Assembly (NCBI GenBank): GCA_016712745.1
Contig: JADJQN010000003.1
Location: forward strand, 1,364,001-1,428,000
Reading direction: 5' to 3'
Length of the DNA stretch: 64,000 nt
Source: Sandaracinaceae bacterium
GTDB taxonomy: Bacteria > Myxococcota_A > Polyangia > Polyangiales > JADJQN01
This document shows, piece by piece, positions 9,391-18,188 of the stretch. The translations under genes and the position numbers were made by a program. The notes beneath the pieces were generated by a model that was not told the DNA's origin, made no database searches, and saw only the letters and a program-made list of their open reading frames with translations. How positions within the stretch are numbered: position 1 is the first letter of the stretch; every line of letters begins with the position of its first letter.

Positions 9391-9575
9391 GTTCACCGCC
9401 ATCCTACCAGACCCTCGCTGTTTCACGTTCACGGTGGCTGCGTGAACGGCTATTCACAGATATTCGCGTTCTCCCGATAATTCCGCCAAGATTTCGCATT
9501 CCAAGCCCACTCCGAACCTGGCACGTTTCCTGGATCGATCACCCCTTGAGAAAGACCCGCATGCGGGGAGGAACC

Positions 9576-10577
9576 ATGACGACCTTACGCTCATCTATGT
9601 TGAAACTCTGTCTGGGCTTCCTTGCCCTGAGCGCGACGGTCGTTGGTGCAAGCGGTTGTGCCCAGGACAGTTATTACTGCGACGAGACCGGCTGCTACTC
9701 CTGCGATGGCATCGGCTGCCGTTTGATTCCTCCGCCTGAACGTCCAATTTGCCGCGGCGACTTCGAGTGTGCCGATGGCAGTCATTGCACAACCCTGGGT
9801 TGCGTTGTCGGTTGCACGACTGAAGCGGACTGCCCGCAAGGCACGACCTGCACGGGTGGCGAATGTCTCGGCCCAATGGAGACTCCTCCCACCGAAGTCG
9901 GCGCATGCGTGCGCAATGACCAATGTCCCGACGGTCTCATCTGCCGCGACGGGCAGTGCACCGAGAACTACCCCTTCCTCTGCACCGATGGCATGTGTGA
10001 CTGCGATGCGACACACGCCTGCGGCGGCGGCTACGTCTGTATCGATGGAAGCTGTCGCGCTCCTAGCAGCGTGTGTCAGTTCAACAACGAATGCGGCGCA
10101 GGTCGCGTGTGCTTGAACGGAACCTGTACCGCAGAGTGCACCTCGAGCGGCGCATGCCCCACCGGCCAGAGCTGCAGCAACAACATCTGTGTTGACCTTC
10201 CGCCCACCCCGAACATGTGCAACGACAACAGTGGCTGCACGACCGCACAGGTTTGTGTCGACTCTAGCTGCATCGACGCCTGCACGAGCGACGCTGTTTG
10301 CGGCACCGGCCGCTACTGCGTGAGTGGCGTATGCCTTGTGGACGATCGCCCGCATCCCTTCTGCAGCAGCGATGCGCAGTGCATGCCTGGCAGCGTGTGT
10401 CGTGGCGGCGTGTGTCGCACGCCCTGCAGCACGAACGAACAGTGCCTCCTCGTCGACGTTCAGTTCGGTTTCTGCCAAGAGAGCCTCTGCGTCACAAGCA
10501 ATGAGGTCACGAGCGATTGTCGCACCGCCCTCGACTGCAACGCCGGTCAGAACTGCCTCGACGGCATCTGTCGCTGA
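9576..10577 (+). CDS. Cys-rich repeat lipoprotein (EB/Dickkopf-like modules)
   Basis: A 333-aa protein starting at ATG 9576, with a strong Shine-Dalgarno (GGGGAGG at 9564-9570) just upstream; the frame is open further upstream but without such a site. The signal ends in GASGC. The rest is a series of short modules with regularly spaced cysteines, such as DQCPDGLICRDGQC, NECGAGRVCLNGTC and AQCMPGSVCRGGVC, about ten in all. Such modules are common in myxobacterial surface lipoproteins and resemble eukaryotic EB modules. Binding partner is unknown. The next lipoprotein begins immediately after its stop. Confidence 0.88.
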   Translation: MTTLRSSMLKLCLGFLALSATVVGASGCAQDSYYCDETGCYSCDGIGCRLIPPPERPICRGDFECADGSHCTTLGCVVGCTTEADCPQGTTCTGGECLGPMETPPTEVGACVRNDQCPDGLICRDGQCTENYPFLCTDGMCDCDATHACGGGYVCIDGSCRAPSSVCQFNNECGAGRVCLNGTCTAECTSSGACPTGQSCSNNICVDLPPTPNMCNDNSGCTTAQVCVDSSCIDACTSDAVCGTGRYCVSGVCLVDDRPHPFCSSDAQCMPGSVCRGGVCRTPCSTNEQCLLVDVQFGFCQESLCVTSNEVTSDCRTALDCNAGQNCLDGICR

Positions 10578-11273
10578 ATGAGGCTCACATGTGTGGTGGC
10601 GCTACTTAGTTGTGCATCCTGTGCGCACGCGCCGCCCGCACTTGAACCTGAAGCAGCACCTTCTCAGCTAGTCGCAGCACCGTCCGCGTCAGTATTTGTC
10701 GCGACGCGGCCTGCAGCCGCAGCATCGACCACACCGCCAGTGCAAGTGCCCATCGTGCTCGCGCCCGTGGACACAAACTGGTGGCTCGCCGGGACGCATG
10801 CGGATGACGCAGGCAACACGACCGCGTTGTACGTCGATGCCGCCCGTAATCTCTACAGCTTGATTCGACCGGTGGGTGTTTTCACGCTGCCAGGGCGGAA
10901 TGAGATCTCGGCCGAGCGAATCGAAGATGACATGCGACTTGGCGCAACGCACCTCCGCGTTGAGGACGGAACGATAACGGCGAGCACCGATTTTCAGTTC
11001 CTCGATATGAGCTGCCGCTACGTCGCCCCGTGTTCGTTGGAATGCGTCGAGGGAAGGCGAGAGCAACGAACGGCCAGATATCGCATCGCGGGTGATGGAA
11101 GTGTTGTGGCGGAGGCGACGAGCGGCACGCGTATCGTTTCCGGGCAGACCGGGTGGGCTTTTTCGCCACCGCACACGAGCGAAGCTCAGTGTCAGTCACG
11201 TATGCTCGTGCTCGCCGCGATTTTGTACCAGTCGGACGACGCGAGTCACGATGGAGATGCCGGAGCATTCTAG
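10578..11273 (+). CDS. Putative lipoprotein of unknown function
   Basis: A 231-aa protein whose ATG follows the preceding TGA directly, so the two genes form a unit. The short signal MRLTCVVALLSCASCAHA contains more than one possible lipobox cysteine. A Pro/Ala/Val-rich linker (to about residue 60) leads into a domain with NWWLAGTHADDAGN and a Cys cluster (MSCRYVAPCSLECVEG). I do not recognise this domain. Outer-membrane or periplasmic location is inferred from the signal. Confidence 0.7.
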   Translation: MRLTCVVALLSCASCAHAPPALEPEAAPSQLVAAPSASVFVATRPAAAASTTPPVQVPIVLAPVDTNWWLAGTHADDAGNTTALYVDAARNLYSLIRPVGVFTLPGRNEISAERIEDDMRLGATHLRVEDGTITASTDFQFLDMSCRYVAPCSLECVEGRREQRTARYRIAGDGSVVAEATSGTRIVSGQTGWAFSPPHTSEAQCQSRMLVLAAILYQSDDASHDGDAGAF

Positions 11274-11381
11274 TTCTGACGACGCGCGGCTGTCAGTGCG
11301 GCGGCGTCCTCTGCGTCTGGTCATGAATGTTGTGGTTCGGCCAAACGGGATTCGAGCTATAACTACGCCCGAGGTACGACC

Positions 11382-11654
11382 ATGAGCTTTGGAAAAAACC
11401 CCCACGTTGCAAAAGCCGAGGCCGCTGAGTTGAAAGCAGGCGCCGCCCGCGACTCCATCGCTGCCGAACAAGCGTGGCGCGAAGCCGCTCGCCTTTGGGA
11501 CCGCGCTGCGGAACGCGAGAACGATCAAAAGCGCCGTCAGATCTATGTCGACAAGGCTGAGCTTGCGCGCTCGAACGCCGAGAATGGCGAGCCCATCGAA
11601 ACTTCGCTCCCCGAGCTCAAGAAGATCGTCAAAGGCCCGGACGTTCTAAACTAG
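11382..11654 (+). CDS. Small charged helical protein
   Basis: A 90-aa protein rich in Ala, Glu, Lys and Arg, predicted almost fully helical (residues about 8-65), ending with ELKKIVKGPDVLN. A GAGG-type ribosome site precedes the ATG. No signal, membrane span or known domain is visible, so it is probably cytosolic. It is convergent with the next gene and overlaps its 3' end by 4 nt. Confidence 0.65.
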   Translation: MSFGKNPHVAKAEAAELKAGAARDSIAAEQAWREAARLWDRAAERENDQKRRQIYVDKAELARSNAENGEPIETSLPELKKIVKGPDVLN

Positions 11655-11908
11655 CGCGTGAGCGAATTCTGCTCGGCGATGCGCTGCGGACGTCGAATGA
11701 AGAAGTAGAGAACGGCACCGAGGCCATGCGTGAAGATAATCACGAGTGCCCAAATGAGTTTCGTATCGCCGGTGTCCGGCTCCTTCGTTAGACATTCGAC
11801 GAGCATCCAGATCCAGAACACTGTCGCAAGCAATGCGCCCAGGGCGAAGCAGAGCCACACAAGGGCAAACGCCCCGAAAATTCCTCCTGCCGCACCGGCC
11901 GTATTCAT
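11651..11908 (-). CDS. Small membrane protein, PLDc_N-like
   Basis: About 85 aa with two membrane spans: FGAFALVWLCFALGALLATVFW and a second around LIWALVIIFTHGLGAVLYFF. The segment between them plus the ending IRRP is the pattern of the PLDc_N (phospholipase-D/cardiolipin-synthase N-terminal) domain found alone in many bacteria. I start at ATG 11908 because AGAGG lies five bases upstream; an in-frame GTG at 11914 would overlap that site. Function is not established. Confidence 0.72.
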   Translation of the reverse strand: MNTAGAAGGIFGAFALVWLCFALGALLATVFWIWMLVECLTKEPDTGDTKLIWALVIIFTHGLGAVLYFFIRRPQRIAEQNSLTR

Positions 11909-12014
11909 CAGCACCTCTTTGTGACGCCCCGCAGCCTGCGTCGCGGACCAACGTCGTGGAATAGACGCTCATGCACGAGCCGGTGATACCCGGGGGGTCA
12001 CCGCGAGCTTGTCA

Positions 12015-12847
12015 TCAACGGGACCAGGCGAACTCGGTGCTCTCGCCGTAAGCGCCGCCAGCGATTAGCAATCCTTCTTCAGTGTAGAAGTCGCGGGTGC
12101 CGCCTCCGTCGTTGTCGCAGCACACCATAAGGACCGTGCGGTTCGTGCCATTGCCGACTTCGTATATGACCTCGCGAACAACGGCCGGGTAGTCATCCCC
12201 CACACTTCATTGATCTGGCCGACGTTGAGCTCAACGTTGAACGGCAGCTCACCCTCGAACACTTCCGATTCGTCGGCGCTTTCAGCATTTTCGTTGTAGT
12301 AAGTCTTCACTTCGTCAATCACATCTGCGTCAGCATACTCGGCATGCTCGAGCACATACCAGCGCGTCGAACGCTCCGCGCGAAGCCGAAGATTCCCGCG
12401 CGACATCTTGTACTCGTAGCGCACCGAAACTGGATTCTCCGCGTTCGACTCATCCGTGAGTCGGATGTAGCGCTTCGTTCCGGAACGGGTGAACTTAACC
12501 TGCACATCGCGCCGAGCGATCTGCGGTCCGTCACTTGGACCCCGCACCCCGTAGTCCCGTGTTCCCCATCCGCCCTCGTACACTTCCAGCGCGTACGTGT
12601 AGCCAAGGTTTACGTCTAACTCACCTGCGCCGTACGCTTCGAACTCAGCAAGTTCGAACCGGCCGCTTGGTCGAACGCTCGCATCCTCCTTCACCGACGT
12701 CTCGTCGACTTCAGCGCCGGTGTCGTCGATGACCTCTTCGGTCTCGCTCACGTCCGCTGTGCAACCGCTTCCGAGAAGGGGCATTGCCAGCGCTACAGCG
12801 AGCAGCGCGCGTGAAGTGAGTCGCTTGAGAGGTTCAATCGCGTTCAT
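12015..12847 (-). CDS. Lipoprotein of unknown function, probable one-base frameshift
   Basis: The 5' part starts at ATG 12847 with a signal ending in LLGSGC, followed by an acidic linker and a domain of alternating strands (ELDVNLGYTYALEVYEGGWG, VKFTRSGTKRYIRLT). In its own frame the ORF ends at 12065 in an Arg/Thr-rich tail typical of out-of-frame GC-rich DNA. The other frame continues sensibly to 12015, with GDDYPAVVREVIYEVG followed by CCDNDGGGTRDFYTEEGLL. The switch falls at the C5 run 12197-12201 (G5 on the coding strand); one extra G would read ...NEVWGDDYPAV. I therefore call one gene with a single-base contraction, either a sequencing error or a real lesion. No family recognised. Confidence 0.7.
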
Positions 12848-13011
12848 ATGGGCTCCGGATGTGGCGAATACAAAACGAGTCTAACGAAGCCGCACTTGAG
12901 CAAGCCACGTGCCACCGTCTCGCCGCCGGGATCTTAAGTGAATTCGCAACTCAGCCTGGCTGACGCAACAGCCCAAGCCGGCCAAGTGAGGCGCCATTTG
13001 GCGCGCACCGG

Positions 13012-13040
13012 CCAAACGAAAAGGGCCACTTGCGTGGCCC
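13012..13040 (-). terminator. Rho-independent terminator of the GT2 gene
   Basis: A perfect 7-bp stem GGGCCAC/GTGGCCC with loop TTGC lies at 13023-13040. Read on the minus strand it is followed by TTTTCGTTT. It sits 38 nt after the stop of the glycosyltransferase gene, which is the expected place. Confidence 0.75.
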
Positions 13041-13077
13041 GATCCGATCAAAAAATCTAAGCGAAAGAAAAGCTCTC

Positions 13078-14520
13078 TCAGCGGTTCTGATACAGAGAGA
13101 GACCGCCGACGTAGAGGAAGCCGACCATGAAGAGCACCAAGAACGGGATGCTCATCCATGAACCGGTGACGACCGCGAGGCCGATGGTGAAGACGAAGTA
13201 GAGACCGAAGGCAACTTCCACCAACGTGGCGAAGGTCTTGCCGGCCTTGTAGGTCTTCTTCGACCAGTTCTGAGTGTTGCCAGTGACGCCGTGCTTCGGG
13301 GTGCGAACGAACTCGCTCTCGCCGCCGAAGAGGCTTTCCATGACCGCGCGTGCGTTGTTGATCGAAAGACCAATGCCGAGCGCCATCATCAAGGGCAAGC
13401 GACGAACAGCCTCCCACAAGTCCTTGTAGAGAACGCGGTGGGTGGTCATGTAGAAGAGAACGATGCTGCCGCTCGTTGCTGCAAAGAGCGGAACGTCGAG
13501 CAAGAGCAACTCAGGAATGTCGAGGTGCTTACGCAACAACATGTTCGGCAACTGCAAGCACGCCAAGATGACAATGAAGACGTAGGCGAAGTTGTTGGTG
13601 AGGTGGAAAACCGCCTCGAGCTTGACCTTGAAAGGGATCTTCGCGCGAAGGACGATGGGAAGAAGCTTCTTCGCGGTCTGCGCCGAGCCCTTGGCCCAAC
13701 GGAACTGCTGGCTCTTGAAGCTGTTCATCTCGCAGGGGATCTCGGCGGGCGCGATTGCGTCCGGCACGTAGATGAATTCCCAGCCGCGAAGCTGCGCGCG
13801 GAAGGAGAGGTCCATGTCCTCGGTAAGAGTGTCGTGCTGCCATCCGCCGGCGTCCACGATGGCCGACTTGCGCCAGATGCCCGCGGTGCCATTGAAGTTG
13901 AAGAAGCGGCCTGAGCGATTGCGAGCAATGTGCTCAATCACGAAGTGGCCGTCGAGCATCATCGACTGCACGCGCGTGAGCATCGAGTAGTCGCGATTCA
14001 AATGACCCCAACGTGCCTGCACCATGCCGACCTTCGGATTGGTGAAGTAGTGGATCAAGTCCTTGATGATGCTCGGCGTCGGAACGAAGTCCGCGTCGAA
14101 CACGAGCGTGAAGTCGCCCTTGTTGAAGCGAAGGCCGTTCTCGAGAGCGCCGGCCTTGTAGCCCGTGCGATCGGTGCGGTGCACGTAGGTTGCGTCGTAG
14201 CCACGCTCAACGAGCTCCGCGACCTTCTTCGCCGCAATGCTAGTTGTCTCGTCGGTCGAGTCATCGAGAACTTGAATCTCGAGCTTGTCCTTCGGGTAGT
14301 CGAGGCAAGCGATGCCTTCGAGCAAACGATCGGCGACGTACATCTCGTTGAACATCGGAAGCTGCACCGTGACCATCGGCAGCTCTTCGAACTTCTTCAT
14401 CGGCTTCGGCGTCGCTTTGCGATGACGCCAGTAGAGATAGAGCAAGTGACTGCGGTGAAAACCGTAGACGCCTAGGATCGTGAGGACGACCAAGTAAAGG
14501 CAGATGACGAAAATATCCAT
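13078..14520 (-). CDS. Processive family 2 glycosyltransferase, cellulose synthase-like
   Basis: A 480-aa inner-membrane enzyme. One N-terminal membrane span is followed by the GT2 catalytic domain: LDDSTDET (D86-D87), DAD (142-144), TED (233-235) and QQFRW (271-275). This D, DxD, TED, QxxRW set marks processive beta-glycan synthases such as cellulose, curdlan or glucomannan synthases. Several C-terminal spans then form the export channel region. No PilZ domain, BcsB or cyclic glucan genes are nearby, so the polymer is unknown. The gene stands alone, with its own terminator, and a GAAGGA site upstream of the ATG. Confidence 0.9.
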   Translation of the reverse strand: MDIFVICLYLVVLTILGVYGFHRSHLLYLYWRHRKATPKPMKKFEELPMVTVQLPMFNEMYVADRLLEGIACLDYPKDKLEIQVLDDSTDETTSIAAKKVAELVERGYDATYVHRTDRTGYKAGALENGLRFNKGDFTLVFDADFVPTPSIIKDLIHYFTNPKVGMVQARWGHLNRDYSMLTRVQSMMLDGHFVIEHIARNRSGRFFNFNGTAGIWRKSAIVDAGGWQHDTLTEDMDLSFRAQLRGWEFIYVPDAIAPAEIPCEMNSFKSQQFRWAKGSAQTAKKLLPIVLRAKIPFKVKLEAVFHLTNNFAYVFIVILACLQLPNMLLRKHLDIPELLLLDVPLFAATSGSIVLFYMTTHRVLYKDLWEAVRRLPLMMALGIGLSINNARAVMESLFGGESEFVRTPKHGVTGNTQNWSKKTYKAGKTFATLVEVAFGLYFVFTIGLAVVTGSWMSIPFLVLFMVGFLYVGGLSLYQNR

Positions 14521-14749
14521 GAGAGATGTCCTTCGCGCGGCACCTTACAAACAGCTGATGCAGGCGCGAAAAGAGTAACGAGCGAAGGGGGCGCAGATTG
14601 TCATCAACTTGTACTTCTTCGTCATACTTCGTCCTGAAGCGTCGGGAATGATTGCTGAAATCGCACACGAGCTTCGATAAGTGCGAAGCGAGGGCCATGC
14701 AATTCTCCGTTAACTGGCGCTAACCGGCACAGATGCTAACGCTTTGCCC

Positions 14750-15265
14750 ATGCCGAGCGAATCGAGAGCAGCGCCGCCGAGCAAAATCGTTCCCGAGCGA
14801 ATCGCGTTTGCGATTTCGCTAGGCCTCTTTGTCGTAGCGCTCGCTGCCCCCGCGCTTCATCTGCAGAGCGTGAACGGGTACTCGGATTTCGATTATACCG
14901 GCCTCGACTGCCTTGCGTTTGGTTGGGCAGCACTCGGTCGTCACCCGGCCTGGCTCGGGAATCTCTTCTTCGCGGTCGCATTGATTTTCGAATGGCGAAA
15001 GAAGCCACTCGTCGCCGGGATCTTCGCGCTTGCTTCCCTCGGGTTTGCGTTCTCGACCTTCCAGCTTGCAGACCAAGGTCGAGCGTTCTTCGATCCAAGC
15101 TCGCACAACCAGACGGTCGCCTCGTTTGGCGTCGCTGTGTATCTGTGGATCGCATCGCAGCTCACAATCGTGGTCGCCGCAGCGATCGAGCTCGTTCTCC
15201 GGGCCCGGGCCCGCCGCACCCACGGCCGGCACAGTCAGCCCGCCACCCTCGGCCGATCGTCCTAG
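14750..15265 (+). CDS. Four-span membrane protein of unknown function
   Basis: A 171-aa protein with about four hydrophobic segments: IAFAISLGLFVVALAAPALH, WLGNLFFAVALIFEW, VAGIFALASLGFAFSTF and VAVYLWIASQLTIVVAAAIE. A periplasmic loop after the first span carries YSDFDYTGLDCLAFGW. The C-terminus is basic. I start at ATG 14750; the in-frame TTG 14744 is less likely. I recognise no family. It is divergent from the GT2 gene across about 230 nt. Confidence 0.7.
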   Translation: MPSESRAAPPSKIVPERIAFAISLGLFVVALAAPALHLQSVNGYSDFDYTGLDCLAFGWAALGRHPAWLGNLFFAVALIFEWRKKPLVAGIFALASLGFAFSTFQLADQGRAFFDPSSHNQTVASFGVAVYLWIASQLTIVVAAAIELVLRARARRTHGRHSQPATLGRSS

Positions 15266-15375
15266 AAACCCGGGCCTTTCGTCCCCAAGCACGGCCACTG
15301 CGCTAGCCTATCGCGGCATTGCCAGTGCACAGATCTGTGAGGAATTGACCCGTTTGTCGGACGAGCCTGGCTGGC

Positions 15376-17286
15376 ATGACCCGTGCGTTAGATGGACGCG
15401 TGTCTTTGGGCCCATCCAGCAAGCATTCACTTTTAGTCGCCTCCTCCCTTTGGCTGGCGATAAGTGCCTGCGCCGCAGGAGCAGACTACAAGGCCGAGGA
15501 CGACTCCGAGAACGACGTTTACACGCACGCCTTCATCCCCCACGACGCGGTCGCCACTGACCACGTCGATGAGAGCGCGTTGCCTTCGGAGATCGGCAAG
15601 GCCGACGTTACGCTTCCTCGCAGCTTCGATGTGCTGGCGACGCAGTCACCGGTGCGCGATCAGGGTCGTCGCGGAACGTGCGCGAGTTTCGTCGCAGTTG
15701 CGATGGCCGAGCATACCTACCGCAAGCTTCAGGTTTTGCAGAACCCGGACTTCTCGGAGCAGTACCTCTACTGGCAGACGCACGGATATGTCTCGAGTAT
15801 TTTGGACAACGAAGGCAGCACGATTCTCGCGCAGCTGCAGTCGGTCAACACCGAGGGGGTGCCCACTGAAAGTACGTGGCCGTACGAGCCCAATGATTGG
15901 ACCGCAGACCTTGCGGCGCATCCGCAGTGCAGCTCATACGCACCGTTCAATCCCGAGTGCATGACCAATGGATCACCGCCCGAGCTTGCGACTACTTCGC
16001 CACGCCTTTATGGCGGTGAGCCCGTTTCGCTGCGACGCGACGTCGAAGAGCTCAAGTCCTATATGTTGAATCACGGCGACCCGATCGGCGCGACGGTCGA
16101 CGTTCTCGACTCGTCGTGGGGCGGCATTCACAACCTCGACGGCATCGTGACTCTTCCAACGGATGGAGGCTCATCTGTCAGCGACTCGCACGGCATCGTC
16201 TTGGTCGGATGGAATGACGAGATGGTTGCGCAGCGGGTTAGCGAGTCAGGTCGCGCGGAAGTGAACGCACAAGGCCAAGCGCTCGTCGATCGCGGCTTCT
16301 TTCTTTTTCGCAACAGCTGGGGCGTGACCGGTTGGGGCGAACGCAACAGCATGCGCGCTGGCTACGGTTGGATGTCGTATCGTTATTGGCAACGCTATAG
16401 CGTTCGCGCAGTCGCGGCGCGAGCGCCGAGCACGATCGAACCGCGCATCGAAAACTGCACCAATCACGTCGATGACGATGCCGATGGCGCGATCGATTGC
16501 CGCGACACCGGCTGCTTCAATCAGCCGGCCTGCACAGCGGACGGCAGCAACGTCTTGCAGTTTGTTGGGCCAGCGACCATTCCCGACAACTCCGTGCTGG
16601 GCGTGCGAACCTCTGCGCAGGAAACACTTCCAGGCACGATCGTGAACGTGGCCTTGGCGATCACGGTGCGGCACTCCTACGTCGGTGATCTCGAACTCTC
16701 CTTGATTCACCCATCCGGTTTCTCGACCGTGCTGCGCCGAAATACGGGCGGCGCCGCGGACGACATCCGCGAGACCTACTCGACGCATGCGTTTGATGGT
16801 CTTGAAGCCGCAGGTACTTGGTCAGTGAGCGTGCGTGACCTTAGCGCCGGTGACACGGGAATAGTTAGCGCATGGGCCGTCGGCCTCTCGCGCTGCACAT
16901 CGGGGTGCGCAACACCGGCCTACAATCGAACACGCGTCACCTACGAGAATCGAGTTCGCGAAATCCCCGACAACGACAGCGCAGGCATCACGATGGACTT
17001 CGATGAGGGCCCAGGCGGACTTGTACGCTCAGCAAGTTTGACCCTGAACGTGGACCACACTGCGCTAGCCGATTTGCGCGTAACGCTTAGCAACGACAAC
17101 GGCGCATCGATTGTTGTCTTCGAACGCGGTTCACTCACGGGCGCTGATCTTCGCGCAGTGGACGTGCCGTTGCCCGCGCTCGTAGGCACGAACCCCTTTG
17201 GCCGCTGGCATCTTCGCGTGCAAGATCTCGCGCCGGTCGATATTGGCCGCGTGACGTCATACGCGGTTTCGATCACGCGTAACTGA
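15376..17286 (+). CDS. Papain-family (C1) cysteine protease with two P-domains, lipoprotein
   Basis: A 636-aa secreted protease. The signal ends in LAISAC (Cys32 as likely lipid site). The C1A peptidase domain has the triad in order: Cys102 in QGRRGTCASFVA, His272 in SDSHGIVLVGW and Asn313 in FRNSWGVTGWGE. A short Cys/Asp-rich segment (NHVDDDADGAIDCRDTGC) follows. Two proprotein-convertase P-domains (about residues 395-510 and 525-635) come last, each with the pattern ...HTYVGDL-like strand and ...GTWSVSVRD / GRWHLRVQD endings. P-domains usually stabilise or target secreted proteases. The pairing of a papain fold with tandem P-domains is unusual, since they mostly follow subtilisin or metalloprotease domains. 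Confidence 0.9.
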   Translation: MTRALDGRVSLGPSSKHSLLVASSLWLAISACAAGADYKAEDDSENDVYTHAFIPHDAVATDHVDESALPSEIGKADVTLPRSFDVLATQSPVRDQGRRGTCASFVAVAMAEHTYRKLQVLQNPDFSEQYLYWQTHGYVSSILDNEGSTILAQLQSVNTEGVPTESTWPYEPNDWTADLAAHPQCSSYAPFNPECMTNGSPPELATTSPRLYGGEPVSLRRDVEELKSYMLNHGDPIGATVDVLDSSWGGIHNLDGIVTLPTDGGSSVSDSHGIVLVGWNDEMVAQRVSESGRAEVNAQGQALVDRGFFLFRNSWGVTGWGERNSMRAGYGWMSYRYWQRYSVRAVAARAPSTIEPRIENCTNHVDDDADGAIDCRDTGCFNQPACTADGSNVLQFVGPATIPDNSVLGVRTSAQETLPGTIVNVALAITVRHSYVGDLELSLIHPSGFSTVLRRNTGGAADDIRETYSTHAFDGLEAAGTWSVSVRDLSAGDTGIVSAWAVGLSRCTSGCATPAYNRTRVTYENRVREIPDNDSAGITMDFDEGPGGLVRSASLTLNVDHTALADLRVTLSNDNGASIVVFERGSLTGADLRAVDVPLPALVGTNPFGRWHLRVQDLAPVDIGRVTSYAVSITRN

Positions 17287-17321
17287 AGCGGCGCGCTTGG
17301 CGCATTTCGCCGAGTCGCGCG

Positions 17322-18185
17322 CTAGAGCGCGCTAGGCCAAAAGGTTTCGGGTAAGCCGCGACCTTGCAGCATTGCCGCAACGTCCATGCTCAAGGCGACC
17401 GAGACGTGTATGAGAAAGCCGCTCCAAATGGAGCGAGTCTTCATTGCCAGCGTGCCGAGCACGAGGCCGGCGAAGATCGCTGCGAACGCTTCAAGCGCGG
17501 GTTTGCCGTAGTGAATCATGCAGTAAGGCACAATCATCGCGAAGATAGCGTGCGAGCCCATCATCGTTTTGCAGGACTTCAAAATGAAGCCGCGGAAAAA
17601 GAACTCGAGCGAGAAGAACTGCGCCGCGTAAAGCAGCTCCCAACATCCAAAGTCGAACCAACTACGGCTCGCTTGCTTGTAAAACGGGTAGTACTGGGAA
17701 AACTCGTCCGTGAAACTCACGCCCACGACGCCGATCAAGACGACAAAGAAAAAGAGTCCGTAGATCCACGCGTGCTCGCGGAAGCCTTCGGTGCTGAGGC
17801 CGTGGTCAACGAGACGCTCGCGCATTGCGGATTTAATGACGATGGCCGGAAGGATGAAGTAGCCAAGCACGCGCCATCCGGACCACCAGACGAACTCGTA
17901 CAGGCGGTAGTACTGCGAAGCTCGGAGATCGGCCCAAAACCCCACGTGCACACTCGCCTCGCGCGGGTCAAAGGCATCGAGCAACGCGATCATCGTTGAA
18001 CGCTGGCCGAAGTACTCCATCAAGGTGAGGCACGCAGCCGCCGTAACCAACGCGATCAGCGGGCGGGTGTCATAGGGACGATTCTGTCGGCGACGCTTGC
18101 CGCGTTCCTCCGACGCTTCTTCGTCAATGTGCCGCCAGGTCTCGAAGAAGAAGCGACGCGGGTAGAGTTCCGAAAGGCCAGACAC
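17322..18185 (-). CDS. CPBP-family intramembrane metalloprotease (Abi/CAAX-like)
   Basis: A 287-aa membrane protein with about six to eight spans. The conserved motifs of CPBP proteases are present in order: LEFFFRGF (motif 1, with a single Glu rather than the more common EE), MIHYGKP (motif 2) and GFLIHVSVALSMD (motif 3), supplying the Glu/His ligands in the membrane. Relatives cleave prenylated or bacteriocin-like peptides, or act as immunity and signalling proteins; the substrate is unknown here. It starts 3 nt after the gltX stop, so the two are probably co-transcribed. Confidence 0.85.
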   Translation of the reverse strand: MSGLSELYPRRFFFETWRHIDEEASEERGKRRRQNRPYDTRPLIALVTAAACLTLMEYFGQRSTMIALLDAFDPREASVHVGFWADLRASQYYRLYEFVWWSGWRVLGYFILPAIVIKSAMRERLVDHGLSTEGFREHAWIYGLFFFVVLIGVVGVSFTDEFSQYYPFYKQASRSWFDFGCWELLYAAQFFSLEFFFRGFILKSCKTMMGSHAIFAMIVPYCMIHYGKPALEAFAAIFAGLVLGTLAMKTRSIWSGFLIHVSVALSMDVAAMLQGRGLPETFWPSAL

Positions 18186-18188
18186 GTA

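Noticed and set aside
9519..9535. TGGCAC sigma-54-like -24 element before the Cys-rich lipoprotein
   Set aside because: The -12 partner (TTGCA) is missing at the right spacing.
9591..10478. Antisense ORF of 295 codons opposite the Cys-rich lipoprotein
   Set aside because: Its Ala/Val/Thr monotony mirrors the Cys/Gly repeats of the real gene; no start or domain evidence.
17287..17321. GCGCGCT/AGCGCGC hairpin as a terminator between convergent genes
   Set aside because: The loop is too short (2 nt) and no T-tract follows; not strong enough to list.
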